From: Mesorhizobium loti CJ3sym
GTDB taxonomy: Bacteria; Pseudomonadota; Alphaproteobacteria; Rhizobiales; Rhizobiaceae
Length of the DNA: 64,000 bases
Direction of reading: 5' to 3'
NCBI RefSeq assembly: GCF_000472785.1
Contig: NZ_AXAL01000001.1
Span: forward strand, 369,070 to 433,069
Shown: piece after piece, positions 52,471 to 61,471 of the stretch
Layout: each line of letters starts with the position of its first letter
How positions within the stretch are numbered: the first letter of the stretch is position 1
The notes under the pieces: model-generated
Database searches by the model: none
Told to the model about the DNA's origin: nothing
What the model saw: the letters and a program-made list of their open reading frames with translations, nothing else
Program-made: the position numbers and the translations under genes

Positions 52471-53923
52471 GGGCGTGGCTTTCACGAAGTCCGGCGTTGG
52501 ATATGCGCACAAAGGTGGCGCGTTCGCGGAAATCGGCGAGGTCGCGGCCACCGACATAACCCATAGCGGCTTTTAGCCCGCCTGCAAGCTGATGCAGCAC
52601 ACCGGACACAGGTCCTTTGTAGGGAACCTGCCCTTCAATGCCTTCCGGCACCAGTTTCAGCGTGTCGCGCACCTCGGCCTGGAAGTAGCGGTCGGCCGAG
52701 CCGCGCGCCATAGCGCCGACCGAACCCATGCCGCGATAGGCCTTGAAGGAGCGGCCCTGATGCAGATAGACCTCGCCCGGGCTTTCGTCGGTGCCAGCCA
52801 GCAGCGAACCGATCATGGCAGCACTTGCGCCCGCGGCGAGCGCCTTGGCGAGATCGCCGGAATATTTGATGCCGCCATCGGCAATCACCGAGACGCCTGA
52901 TTTGTGCGCCGTCTCGACCGCCGACATGATGGCCGAAAGCTGCGGCACGCCAACGCCGGCAACGATGCGGGTGGTGCAGATGGAGCCCGGTCCGATGCCG
53001 ACCTTCACGGCGTCGGCGCCGGCGTCGATCAGCGCCTGCGTGCCCTCGGCGGTGGCGACATTGCCGGCCAGGATGCGGACAGAATTGGAAAGTTTCTTGG
53101 CACGAGTGACGGCATCGAGCACGCGCTGGGAATGGCCATGCGCGGTATCGATGACCAGAAGGTCGACGCCGGCATCGATGAGGCGCTCGGCGCGCTCGAA
53201 GCCGTCGTCGCCAACGCTGGTGGCGGCCGCCGCGCGCAGGCGCCCCTGCGCATCCTTGGTGGCGTGGGGGTTGAGCTGCGACTTCTCGATGTCCTTGACG
53301 GTGATCAGGCCGACGCAGTTGCCCGCCTTGTCGACAACGACAAGCTTCTCGATGCGGTGCTGGTGCAGAAGCCGCTTGGCCTCGTCCTGGTCGACATTCT
53401 CCTTGACCGTGATCAGGTTCTCACGGGTCATCAACTCGTAGACCTTCTGCGCCGGATCGGAGGCAAAGCGCACGTCGCGATTGGTCAGGATACCAACCAG
53501 CCGGCCGATCTTCTGGCCGCCGGTGCCGCCATTCTCGACCACCGGAATACCCGAGATCGAATAAGTGCGCATCAGCGACAGCGCGTCGGCAAGGGTGGCA
53601 TCCGGGCCGATGGTAACCGGATTGATCACCATGCCGGATTCGAATTTCTTGACCTGCCGCACCTGCTCGGCCTGTTCGGCCGGCGAGAAATTGCGGTGGA
53701 TGACGCCGATGCCGCCGGCCTGCGCCATGGCGATGGCAAGACGCGCCTCTGTGACGGTGTCCATGGCGGCGGAGAGGATCGGCACGTTGAGGTCTATGTC
53801 CCCGGCAATGCGGGTGCGGACATCGGTTTCGCCAGGCATGACCTCGGAATGACCCGGCTGCAGCAGCACGTCGTCAAAGGTCAGCGCCAGAGCGCCGGTG
53901 GACGTTTCAATGATTTTTGCCAT
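52421..53923 (-). CDS. guaB: Inosine-5'-monophosphate dehydrogenase
   Basis: The rate-limiting enzyme of guanine nucleotide synthesis, converting IMP to XMP with NAD+. The 500-residue chain begins with [20 protein letters not shown]. Two CBS domains are inserted at about 95-220. The catalytic loop has the nucleophilic Cys in [20 protein letters not shown] and the flap [17 protein letters not shown]. The C-terminus [15 protein letters not shown] is typical. Its end overlaps the start region of the downstream membrane protein gene. Confidence 0.95.
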   Translation of the reverse strand: MAKIIETSTGALALTFDDVLLQPGHSEVMPGETDVRTRIAGDIDLNVPILSAAMDTVTEARLAIAMAQAGGIGVIHRNFSPAEQAEQVRQVKKFESGMVINPVTIGPDATLADALSLMRTYSISGIPVVENGGTGGQKIGRLVGILTNRDVRFASDPAQKVYELMTRENLITVKENVDQDEAKRLLHQHRIEKLVVVDKAGNCVGLITVKDIEKSQLNPHATKDAQGRLRAAAATSVGDDGFERAERLIDAGVDLLVIDTAHGHSQRVLDAVTRAKKLSNSVRILAGNVATAEGTQALIDAGADAVKVGIGPGSICTTRIVAGVGVPQLSAIMSAVETAHKSGVSVIADGGIKYSGDLAKALAAGASAAMIGSLLAGTDESPGEVYLHQGRSFKAYRGMGSVGAMARGSADRYFQAEVRDTLKLVPEGIEGQVPYKGPVSGVLHQLAGGLKAAMGYVGGRDLADFRERATFVRISNAGLRESHAHDVTITRESPNYPGGA

Positions 53924-54155
53924 GGCCAGTCCTTAGAATGCATGAAAGGCGCTGGACCGGAATGGACAGCGCCGACTCGTTATTCCCTTTCAGGATTGGC
54001 GCTGGCTGGTAACACGTCGCGGCGCCGATGAAAAGCCGATCGTTGCGTTGCACAACGGCGTCTTCAAACAGTTGATAATGCCACCCGTCGTCACGGTCGC
54101 ACAAAAGTGACAGCAAATTAACACGACACTGGTGGCCAGTCGTGATAACCGCCCC

Positions 54156-55643
54156 ATGTATCGGCTTGCCCCCGTTTTGAACGAGAATTGGGCCGAGAAA
54201 AATTTTGAAACGGGCACACTCGTGAATCGCACCATCCCGCTCATACTGGCGGTCGCACTTTTCATGGAAAACATGGATTCGACCGTCATTGCGACATCGC
54301 TGCCGGCGATTGCCATCGACATCCACACCAGCCCGATCGCGCTCAAACTGGCGCTGACCGCTTATCTCGTCTCGCTGGCGATCTTCATTCCGATCAGCGG
54401 CTGGATGGCCGACCGCTTCGGCGCCAAGAACATTTTTCGCGCCGCGATCGGGGTCTTCATCGCCGGTTCGGTCGCCTGCGCCCTTTCCGGTTCGCTGCCT
54501 GCCTTCGTGGTTTCACGCTTCCTGCAAGGCATCGGCGGCGCCATGATGACACCGGTCGGACGCCTGGTGCTGGTGCGCGCGACACCGAAAAGTGAACTGG
54601 TCGCCGCCATGTCCTGGCTGACCGTTCCGGCACTGGTCGGACCGCTGGTGGGCCCGCCGATCGGCGGCTTCATCACCACCTATTTCACCTGGCACTGGAT
54701 CTTCCTGATCAATGTGCCGATCGGCCTGATCGGCATCTGGCTGGCGACGCGTTTCCTGCCGGAGACCGAATCGATGGAGACGCCGCCGCTCGATTTCATC
54801 GGCTTCGTCTTGAGCGGGCTGGCGGCATCCGGCGTGGTGTTCGGCCTGTCGGTGGTCAGCCTGCCCTATCTGCCGCCGGCGACCGGCCTTATCACCGTGG
54901 CCGTCGGCCTGGTGTCGGGCGTGCTCTACCTCATGCACGCGCGCCGGGCCAAAAACCCGCTGCTGGCGCTCGAACTGTTCCGCAACCAGGTGTTCCGCTC
55001 TTCCGTGCTTGGCGGCTCGCTGTTTCGCATCGGCATCGGCGCCGTGCCCTTCCTGCTGCCACTGATGTTCCAGATCGGCTTCGGGATGACGCCGTTCCAG
55101 TCCGGCATGATCACCTTCGTCTCGGCGATCGGTGCCATCGGCATGAAATTCGTCACCGCGCTGATCTTCCGCGCCGCGGGTTTTCGCCGCGTGTTGATCG
55201 TGGGTTCCCTGGTCGCCGCGGCGTCGATCGCCATCAACGGCTTCTTCACGCCCGATACACCCTATCTGCTGATGTTGGCCGTGCTTCTGGTCGGCGGCTT
55301 CATCCGCTCGATGTTCTTCACCGGTGTCAATGCGCTCTCCTATGCCGAGGTTTCGGCCGAGGACACCAGCAAGGCGACGCCGATCACCGCTGTCTTCCAG
55401 CAACTGTCGATCGCGCTCGGCGTCGCGGTTGCCGGCGGCATACTGGAAGTGTCGACGAGCATTCACGGCGGATCGCTGATGCTGGCGGATTTCCATACCG
55501 CCTTCTTCATCGTCGCCGCGATTTCGGCGCTTGCGGCGCTGTCGTTCATGCGGATGGCGCCCGATGCCGGCAACGCCGTGTCCGGTCATGGCCGGCTGAC
55601 GACACCCAAGACGCTGGAACCGCTGAGTACGGCGGGGAAATAA
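54156..55643 (+). CDS. DHA2-type MFS drug efflux transporter (EmrB/QacA-like)
   Basis: A 495-residue transporter with about fourteen transmembrane helices. Motif D1/C signatures are visible: FMENMDSTVIATSLPAIAID in helix 1, GWMADRFGAKNIFRAAIGVF in loop 2-3, and FLQGIGGAMMTPVGRLVLVR then PALVGPLVGPPIGGFITTYF in helix 5. These mark the DHA2 drug:proton antiporter family. The ATG at 54156 lacks a strong ribosome binding site; GTG codons at 54132 and about 54222 are alternatives. No EmrA-type adaptor or regulator is adjacent. Confidence 0.85.
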   Translation: MYRLAPVLNENWAEKNFETGTLVNRTIPLILAVALFMENMDSTVIATSLPAIAIDIHTSPIALKLALTAYLVSLAIFIPISGWMADRFGAKNIFRAAIGVFIAGSVACALSGSLPAFVVSRFLQGIGGAMMTPVGRLVLVRATPKSELVAAMSWLTVPALVGPLVGPPIGGFITTYFTWHWIFLINVPIGLIGIWLATRFLPETESMETPPLDFIGFVLSGLAASGVVFGLSVVSLPYLPPATGLITVAVGLVSGVLYLMHARRAKNPLLALELFRNQVFRSSVLGGSLFRIGIGAVPFLLPLMFQIGFGMTPFQSGMITFVSAIGAIGMKFVTALIFRAAGFRRVLIVGSLVAAASIAINGFFTPDTPYLLMLAVLLVGGFIRSMFFTGVNALSYAEVSAEDTSKATPITAVFQQLSIALGVAVAGGILEVSTSIHGGSLMLADFHTAFFIVAAISALAALSFMRMAPDAGNAVSGHGRLTTPKTLEPLSTAGK

Positions 55644-55658
55644 CTACCCCGCTCGATT

Positions 55659-56456
55659 CTAGTCCTCGTCGTCCTCCGGCCCTTCGCTATGGCTCCGGGC
55701 GCTCGAGTCCTTCGGAACGTCCACTGGACGTTCCGATCCGCCTGGCGGCGGACCGGACTCTCGCCCCTTGAAATCCTTCGCCAAGAGATAAAGCTCGACC
55801 GATTCGTCGCGTGACGCCGGCGGCTTGACGTGGTGCACCGAGCGGAAATTCTTCTTGAGCATCGAGAGCAGTTCGTTCTCCGCGCCGCCTTGAAAAGTCT
55901 TGGCCAGGAAATGTCCGCCCGGTTTCAGGACCGACAGCGCGAAATCGGCGGCCACCTCGCACAGATGCATGGTGCGGATGTGGTCGGTTCGCTTGTGGCC
56001 GGTGGTCGGTGCCGCCATGTCGGACAGCACGACATCGGGATCGCCGCCCAACGCCTCGGCCAGCTTTTGCGGTGCCTCGGGATCGAGGAAATCCATCAAC
56101 AACACCGGTGCGCCGAGCACGGCATCCATTTCGAGATAGTCGATGCCGATAACGTGGGGCTTGTCGGCCGTCGATTTCGTGCGCGCGGCGGCTACCTGGC
56201 ACCAGCCGCCGGGGGCGGCACCGAGATCGATGACCTTCATCCCAGGTTTCAGCAAATGGTGCTTGTCGTCGATCTCGATCAGCTTATAGGCCGCGCGCGA
56301 GCGGTAGCCGTCAGCCTTGGAGCGCTGGACATAGGGATCATTGATGTGGCGCTGCAGCCAGCGGCGCGACGATTCCTTCAGGCCGCTCTTCTTCTTGATC
56401 CGCGTCTTCAGCACACGAATGCTGGCCGAGCCTGGTTTTTCCGGTTTCTTGGTCAT
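55659..56456 (-). CDS. rlmE: 23S rRNA (uridine-2552-2'-O)-methyltransferase
   Basis: A 265-residue FtsJ/RrmJ methyltransferase acting on the ribosomal A-loop. The SAM motif [11 protein letters not shown] lies at 75-85. The K-D-K-E catalytic tetrad is complete: Lys58 (SRAAYKL), Asp146 (LSDMAAP), Lys186 (FLAKTFQGG) and Glu221 (SVELYLLAK). A basic N-terminal extension ([16 protein letters not shown]) and an acidic, Pro/Ser-rich C-terminal tail (ending GPEDDED) extend beyond E. coli RlmE. It starts directly after the upstream Ppx/GppA stop codon with no gap, so translation is probably coupled. Confidence 0.93.
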   Translation of the reverse strand: MTKKPEKPGSASIRVLKTRIKKKSGLKESSRRWLQRHINDPYVQRSKADGYRSRAAYKLIEIDDKHHLLKPGMKVIDLGAAPGGWCQVAAARTKSTADKPHVIGIDYLEMDAVLGAPVLLMDFLDPEAPQKLAEALGGDPDVVLSDMAAPTTGHKRTDHIRTMHLCEVAADFALSVLKPGGHFLAKTFQGGAENELLSMLKKNFRSVHHVKPPASRDESVELYLLAKDFKGRESGPPPGGSERPVDVPKDSSARSHSEGPEDDED

Positions 56457-57884
56457 TTAACGGCCACGCCCATCATTGCGCCAGACGCCGTCATCGGCCA
56501 TCAGCTCGCTCAATATGCCTTCGCGCAGGCCACGGTCGGCAACACGTAGCCGTTCCGACGGCCACACCGCGCGGATCGCTTCCAATATAGCACAACCGGC
56601 CAGCACCAGATCGGCGCGATCGGCACCGATGCAAGGGTTGGCGCAGCGCTGCTGAAAGTCCCAACCAACCAGCCTCTCAACCATGCGGTCGACGCTGTCG
56701 CGGTCCATCCACAGCCCGTCGACCCGGCGGCGATCATAGCGCTCGAGATCGAGGTGAACGCCGGCCAGTGTCGTCACCGTTCCAGAAGTGCCCAGGAGAT
56801 GGAAATTCGGGCTGGCCTTGAGGTGGCTCAGCCGGTCGCGGCCGTCGAAGTTGGCCAGCCGGCCGGCGACATCGTCGACCATGGCGTTGAAGATTTCGCG
56901 CGTGACCGTGCGGCCACCAAAGCGCTCGGCCAACGAGACGACGCCGACCGGCAACGACGTCCACGAGACGATATGGTTGGCGAGCCGCGGCGAGCGGCGC
57001 CCGGTGAGGTCGATCAATGCGATTTCGGACGAACCGCCACCGATGTCGAACAGCACGACGCCTTGCGTGTCGCCCTCGACCAGCGATCCACAGCCGGAAA
57101 CCGCCAGCCGCGCTTCGGTCTGGCGGTCGATGATCTCGAGCTTCAAGCCGGCCTCGCGCTCGACGCGTTCCAGAAATTCGACACCATTTTCGGCTGTGCG
57201 GCAGGCTTCGGTGGCGATCAGCCTCGCCTTCCTGATCTTGCGGCTGCGCAGTTTGTCGCCACAGATCTTCAGCGCCTCGACCGCGCGGTCCATCGCCGGC
57301 TGGCCGAGCCGGCCACTGGCAGTGAGCCCCTCGCCCAGCCTGACAATGCGCGAGAAGGCATCGATGACGCGGAACTGGCCATGCCGCGTCGGCACCGCAA
57401 CCAGCAGCCGGCAATTGTTGGTGCCGAGGTCGAGAGCCGCGAAGACGGGAAGCTCGTGCACCGGCGGCCGGCGGGGAGCCTGTTCAGCGCGTGGCGCTGG
57501 AGCGACGGGCGAGATCACCGGCGCCGCTGGCTGCTTCGACTCCAAAGCCGGAATAGCCGGTTTACCTGGCGATCGATTGTCACTTGGCGATCGATTGTCC
57601 TGGGGGGCTTCGTCGCGCGCAAAAACCTTGCGCCCGCGCCTTCGCTTGCGCCGCTTCTTGGGCTTGCCCTTCTGGTGATGGCTTGCGTCGCCCACCTGCC
57701 CGTCGGCGGAGCGAGGCTCCGTCGGGCGGCGTTGCTGCCAACCGGCTGTCCCCGAGCCTGATGGCCCTGGGGAAGCGCTGGACGCGCCCACCTCCGGCGC
57801 GCCTGCGCCGGTGTCGCGGTCTTCCACTGTCGTTCCTTCCGGCGCCGCGCGAACCGATGACGGACGCAGCAGGCGCTTTGGCAT
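56457..57884 (-). CDS. Ppx/GppA phosphatase family protein with long basic N-terminal extension
   Basis: A 475-residue protein. From about residue 145 it is a Ppx/GppA exopolyphosphatase/pppGpp phosphatase domain. It has the ASKHA-fold motifs FAALDLGTNNCRLLVAVP, VVLFDIGGGSSEIALIDL and LGTSGTVTTLAGVHLD. The first 140 residues are low-complexity. They contain a dense basic tract (KGKPKKRRKRRRGRK, about 73-87) and a small tandem repeat DNRSPSDNRSPG. Such an extension is absent from E. coli Ppx or GppA and could bind polyphosphate, RNA or ribosomes. It is upstream of and abutting rlmE, linking stringent-response or polyphosphate turnover to rRNA modification by operon. Confidence 0.85.
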   Translation of the reverse strand: MPKRLLRPSSVRAAPEGTTVEDRDTGAGAPEVGASSASPGPSGSGTAGWQQRRPTEPRSADGQVGDASHHQKGKPKKRRKRRRGRKVFARDEAPQDNRSPSDNRSPGKPAIPALESKQPAAPVISPVAPAPRAEQAPRRPPVHELPVFAALDLGTNNCRLLVAVPTRHGQFRVIDAFSRIVRLGEGLTASGRLGQPAMDRAVEALKICGDKLRSRKIRKARLIATEACRTAENGVEFLERVEREAGLKLEIIDRQTEARLAVSGCGSLVEGDTQGVVLFDIGGGSSEIALIDLTGRRSPRLANHIVSWTSLPVGVVSLAERFGGRTVTREIFNAMVDDVAGRLANFDGRDRLSHLKASPNFHLLGTSGTVTTLAGVHLDLERYDRRRVDGLWMDRDSVDRMVERLVGWDFQQRCANPCIGADRADLVLAGCAILEAIRAVWPSERLRVADRGLREGILSELMADDGVWRNDGRGR

Positions 57885-58247
57885 GTTTCAAGTTGCCGCC
57901 AGAGTAACAGCGCTGTGCCCGATCACCAAGAGCCGCGGCTGAATTTTGCCGGCTGCGGCGCGAAACGCCTTTTCCGCCCATCGCGCAATGTAGCCGCAAG
58001 GCTGGATTGCTAGCGCGGTGCTGGCGGAGACGATCTCCCGTCGAAACCGATGCCCTCACCGCTTGCCGGCGCCTTTGCGCCGCTTTCGGTGCGGGCGGAT
58101 CATGCCGGAGGCCGTCGCGACAAGTGTTCGCGGTTGAATAGCCGGCTTCAATGAGGCATTTCTGAAATGAGCGGAAGAATCCGGACAGCCGGCCTTCCCA
58201 CCACCAGAAGAAAAGGAAGCGGACAGGCAACGCATGGCAGTCGGGCA
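57885..58247. other. Divergent intergenic region before the UPF0104-like gene
   Basis: 363 bp between the divergent Ppx/GppA and membrane protein genes. No separate gene, RNA or strong dyad was recognised. The + strand frame of the next gene is open back to an ATG at 58167 (preceded by GAGG), so its true start may lie inside this stretch. Confidence 0.4.
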
Positions 58248-59180
58248 ATGAACTGGAGACGCTATTTCTGGCCGGTCGTCGGCATCGCCGCAGTGATCTT
58301 CTCGCTGCTGTTGCTTTGGCACGAACTGCGCGGCATTTCGCTGGACGATGTCTGGGAAGGGCTCGCCGCCATACCAACGCGCGGCTGGGTGCTGGCGGGG
58401 GTGAGTTCGGTCGTCGCCTATGCCGCGCTCGCCGGCTACGACCACATCGCGCTGCTGCATATCGGCAAGAAGGTGTCGTGGCTGTTCGTGACGCTGTGCT
58501 CCTTCACCACCTACGCGCTGTCGCACAATATTGGCGGCTCGGTGTTTTCCGGCGCCGTCATCCGCTACCGTGCCTATGGCACGCGGGGGCTGACCGGCCA
58601 GGATGTCGGCGTGCTGGTGGCGATCTGCTGGATCACCTTCGTGCTGTCGACTATCCTCGCCTCCGGCCTCGTGCTGGTGTTCGAGCCTGAGATCATCGAC
58701 CGGTTTTCCGGCATCGCCCATCACGGCCTGTCGGAAGCGGCGGGGATCGCGATGCTGATCCTTGTCGCCGCTTATATTTTCGGCAGCGCGTTGCATCTGC
58801 GGCCGCTGAAAATCGCCAGCTTTCAATTGCACTATCCGGCACTGCCGATCGTTGTCAGGCAATTGCTGATCGGCCCGATCGAGCTGCTGGCGGCGGCCGC
58901 GATCATCTTCTTCGCGCTGCCCGAGGCCAACAATCCCGGCTATTTCGTCGTGCTCGGCGTCTTCCTGGTCTCGTTCTCGATCGCGCAGATCTCGCACGCA
59001 CCGGGCGGGCTTGGCGTGTTCGAAGTGGTGTTCCTGGCCGGACTTTCCGACATGGCTCCGGTCGGCGTGCTGGCGGCGCTGCTGGTGTTCCGGCTGTTTT
59101 ATCTGATCATCCCGTTGTTTTTGGGCCTGGGCGTGGTGCTCTTTTTTGAGCGGTCGCAGTTCAGCCGGACAGAGAGCTGA
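58248..59180 (+). CDS. Lysylphosphatidylglycerol synthase-like (UPF0104) membrane protein
   Basis: A 310-residue polytopic protein with eight to nine transmembrane helices related to the flippase part of MprF. It contains LCSFTTYALSHNIGGSVFSG and VIRYRAYGTRGLTGQDVGVL, the characteristic AQISHAPGGLGVFEVVFLAG and the C-terminal ALLVFRLFYLIIPLFLGLGV. The soluble lysyl-transferase domain of MprF is absent. I placed the start at ATG 58248, just before helix 1; 58167 would add a 27-residue basic tail. Substrate unknown, probably a lipid or polyprenyl conjugate. Confidence 0.8.
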   Translation: MNWRRYFWPVVGIAAVIFSLLLLWHELRGISLDDVWEGLAAIPTRGWVLAGVSSVVAYAALAGYDHIALLHIGKKVSWLFVTLCSFTTYALSHNIGGSVFSGAVIRYRAYGTRGLTGQDVGVLVAICWITFVLSTILASGLVLVFEPEIIDRFSGIAHHGLSEAAGIAMLILVAAYIFGSALHLRPLKIASFQLHYPALPIVVRQLLIGPIELLAAAAIIFFALPEANNPGYFVVLGVFLVSFSIAQISHAPGGLGVFEVVFLAGLSDMAPVGVLAALLVFRLFYLIIPLFLGLGVVLFFERSQFSRTES

Positions 59181-59278
59181 GGCGCGAGATTGGATTTCAT
59201 GTCCGCGCCTGGGAGCACTGCGAAGCGTCGCGTCTGAAACCGACCGACAAAACCTAGCGATTGAACCGCCAAGCAGGC

Positions 59279-59306
59279 TTGACTATTTTCCGCTGGCGGC
59301 TACAAG
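59279..59306 (+). promoter_or_regulatory. Promoter of the truncated tRNA-Gln gene
   Basis: TTGACT (59279-59284), a 16-bp GC-rich spacer and TACAAG (59301-59306) resemble strong stable-RNA promoters. It lies about 55 bp upstream of the tRNA-like sequence, the normal distance for a short tRNA leader. Confidence 0.5.
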
Positions 59307-59360
59307 GCAGCGCTCAAGCGGCTCAGCCGCTCGGCCCGCGCGGTTCATGACCGCGCTTGC

Positions 59361-59400
59361 TGGGGAATAGGTTAACGGTAGACCCACGGACTCTGACTCC
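59361..59400 (+). pseudogene. 5' part of a tRNA-Gln(CUG)-like gene, 3' half missing
   Basis: The 40 nt from 59361 read as the first half of a glutamine tRNA. The acceptor strand is TGGGGAA with the Gln-typical U1, followed by a D-arm GGTTAACGGTAGACC and an anticodon arm GGA-CTCTGAC-TCC with anticodon CUG. After TCC at 59400 the homology stops. No T-arm (GGTTCGAATCC) or matching acceptor strand TTCCCCA follows. Directly beyond, the DNA becomes noticeably AT-richer. This is the structure left when something recombines within the anticodon arm of a tRNA gene. Confidence 0.6.
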
Positions 59401-59616
59401 TGAGGTTCTCGTTTCTTTTCAAATAGTTACCTTCCCTATCGTTGTCTAACGCCCTTACACAAATCAATCACTTACGGCCATAAGTGTCTAACTTTTGGAC
59501 CGATATTCTGCGGAATTTTGCTTCCGAGATAGCACTTCCGCGATCGCGTCATTGGGTGAGTTTTAGGGATCGACTAGCTTGCTTGTCTAAGGCGACATCA
59601 AAGGGAGGGTTGGGTT
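59401..59616. other. AT-rich junction DNA between the tRNA fragment and the nuclease gene
   Basis: No gene was recognised. The stretch is visibly poorer in G+C than flanking DNA. TGTCTAA occurs three times in direct orientation (59443-59449, 59485-59491, 59584-59590), and there is an imperfect dyad cttacggccataag (59471-59484). It ends with aaagggaggg, the ribosome binding site of the next gene. Recombinase binding sites or a foreign promoter are possible. Confidence 0.45.
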
Positions 59617-60558
59617 ATGCGCCGTGCATTGTTCGGGCTCGCATTCGCTGCACTGGCAACCTGGTCAACAGCCGCATCGGCGTGGTGGGATGAAGGCCAC
59701 ATGCAGATCGCGCTGATGGCTTACAACAAGCTGACGGACAACGCTCGCGCCCGCGTCGATGCGTTGCTGCAAATGAACGACGACTATCCTGACTGGATCT
59801 ATGGTGTCGCGGCAGAGGACCAGGGCAAGGCTGCGGTCATGCGAGCGGCCGTTTGGGCCGACGACATCAAAACCAAGCCAGGCTATATCGACGATGGCAA
59901 TTCCGGCTCAGTCGCAGGTGCCGGCGACAATATCGGCTACTCCGATATGCGAAAGCACAAATACTGGCACTTCATGGACATCGGTTTTTCGACGGATGGT
60001 ACACCAGTCAAACCGGCTGATCCTGTTAATGCGCTGACACAGATCAGGCTTTTCACGGCGACGTTGCCGGCAAACTCGGGAGCCACCGACGATCTGCGGT
60101 CCTACGACCTGGCCTGGTTGCTGCACCTGGTGGGCGATGTCCACCAACCTCTCCACGCCACAGCAAGATTTTCGGCGGCGCATCCCGATGGCGACCAGGG
60201 TGGTAATTTGGTTACGGTTAAACCAGCGAAGGGTGATGAGCTGAAACTCCACTTTTATTGGGATGGCATGTTCGGCGGCTATGTCACCGTAAAGGGAGCG
60301 ATCACAGACCTTAAAGACAGCGGTTTGGCGAATGCCGCCGTCGATCCGGCCAAGGCTGCCGAGGAGGATCCAGAGTTGTGGCTGAGCGAAAGCGCGGAGA
60401 CAGCGAAAACATTTGCCTATGCCGAGCCGGTGATGTCCGGCGCGGGTACGGTGGAACTGACCCGAGCTTATGAGACGGCAGCTCGCGATACTGCCCGATC
60501 GCAAGCGGTATTGGCGGCGCAACGGCTGGCAAACCTCTTGAACAAAGCGTTCCCCTGA
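59617..60558 (+). CDS. Secreted S1/P1-type zinc nuclease
   Basis: A 313-residue nuclease for single-stranded nucleic acids, exported by a signal peptide cleaved after ASA at residue 22. The mature N-terminus is Trp23, which in P1 nuclease is itself a zinc ligand. All other ligand positions are visible: His28, Asp82, His118, His170, Asp174, His180, His212 and Asp216 (GHMQIA; WADDIK; KYWHFMD; HLVGDVHQPLH; LHFYWDG). Spacing matches P1 exactly in the HxxxD-x5-H and HxxxD segments. The family is common in fungi and plants and patchy in bacteria. It sits in DNA that looks acquired, just inside the broken tRNA. Confidence 0.9.
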   Translation: MRRALFGLAFAALATWSTAASAWWDEGHMQIALMAYNKLTDNARARVDALLQMNDDYPDWIYGVAAEDQGKAAVMRAAVWADDIKTKPGYIDDGNSGSVAGAGDNIGYSDMRKHKYWHFMDIGFSTDGTPVKPADPVNALTQIRLFTATLPANSGATDDLRSYDLAWLLHLVGDVHQPLHATARFSAAHPDGDQGGNLVTVKPAKGDELKLHFYWDGMFGGYVTVKGAITDLKDSGLANAAVDPAKAAEEDPELWLSESAETAKTFAYAEPVMSGAGTVELTRAYETAARDTARSQAVLAAQRLANLLNKAFP

Positions 60559-60914
60559 CTGTCTCACTAACTGGCGGCCAGCAGGTTGAGCTGTCTAGGA
60601 GTTTGCGAAGTTCCGGGCGGTCCCGCACCGCGCTGTCAGCTTCCATCAGCCCACGCCGGAAGTGACTGGGTCCGCGATCACGCCATTTCCAAGTAAATTA
60701 GACCTCGCTAATTTTCAGATGCGGCGGTGACCCCAATCTCCGCCAGGTCGACGCGGGTTTCAGGCAATGCTGCACCGGCAGCCGCGTCGACCACCTTACG
60801 CTGGGTCAAGAATCTGCTATGTCTGGATGCGCGGCGGACCTGAATTCCGCTCGGCCAGCGCCGCCTTCCCTTCCCATTGAGCGTGGCGCTGGCCTTTCTT
60901 CGCCGCGGCGGCAA
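60559..60914. other. Intergenic region between the nuclease and the glycine-zipper gene
   Basis: 356 bp with no gene I can support. A minus-strand open frame of 68 codons (60708-60914) ends in a protein-like stretch (VDAAAGAALPETRVDLAEIG) but has no ribosome binding site and may be the decayed tail of a lost gene. Confidence 0.35.
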
Positions 60915-61235
60915 TCAATAATTGCCGTTGTAATAGCGGTCGTCGCAGGGCGCTGTGTAGATGTTGCCGCGGCGGTCCTGGTAGCGGCACATCTGTTCGC
61001 CGCGGGGCTGCTGCGGGGTGGTGGCCGAGCCGACGACGGCGCCAAGCAGCGCGCCGCTGGCCGCGCCGATGACCGTGCTCTTGGTGTTGCCGCCGATCGC
61101 CTGGCCGACGAGGGCGCCGCCGGCGCCGCCGAGCAAGGCACCGGTGGTGGCCCGCTGCTGGCCTTCGGTCTGCGACTGGCACCCCGCGAGTGCTGCGGTC
61201 ATCATCACCGCCAGAATAGCCTTCTTGATAATCAT
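60915..61235 (-). CDS. Glycine-zipper lipoprotein
   Basis: A 106-residue lipoprotein. The signal peptide MIIKKAILAVMMTAALAGC ends in a lipobox with the lipidated Cys at 19. Two glycine-zipper segments follow (TGALLGGAGGALVGQAIGG and VIGAASGALLGAVVGS), and the C-terminal segment MCRYQDRRGNIYTAPCDDRY has two cysteines. This resembles YMGG/Rick_17kDa-like outer-membrane-associated proteins. The ATG at 61235 has AAAGGAG 8 nt upstream; longer in-frame starts are not supported. Probably a cell-envelope structural protein. Confidence 0.8.
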   Translation of the reverse strand: MIIKKAILAVMMTAALAGCQSQTEGQQRATTGALLGGAGGALVGQAIGGNTKSTVIGAASGALLGAVVGSATTPQQPRGEQMCRYQDRRGNIYTAPCDDRYYNGNY

Positions 61236-61471
61236 CACTGGAACTCCTTTGAAGCCCCGGGGACTGAACGGACGGGGGCGAACGAAGCCGATGCGGCTGC
61301 ATTGCGGCGGAACGGCGGCGCGGCTTCTCACGAAGTGAGTCAGGGTTTCCCATGAGTTGAAAGCCATGGTTTCCAAAGCGCAAAGCCAGGAGCGAACGCT
61401 TCGAGTAAACTTAACTGGAATTGCCATTCGCTGACCGCTAGAATTGACCTTCGTCCGATGGTGCAAAGGCG

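Noticed and set aside
59361..59440. Possible intact tRNA-Gln extending past 59400
   Set aside because: No T-arm GGTTCGAATCC or TTCCCCA acceptor strand can be placed at the required distance; a TTCCCTA near 59432 does not build a T-arm.
60708..60914. Minus-strand frame of 68 codons after the glycine-zipper gene
   Set aside because: No ribosome binding site, no homologue recognised; at best a gene remnant.
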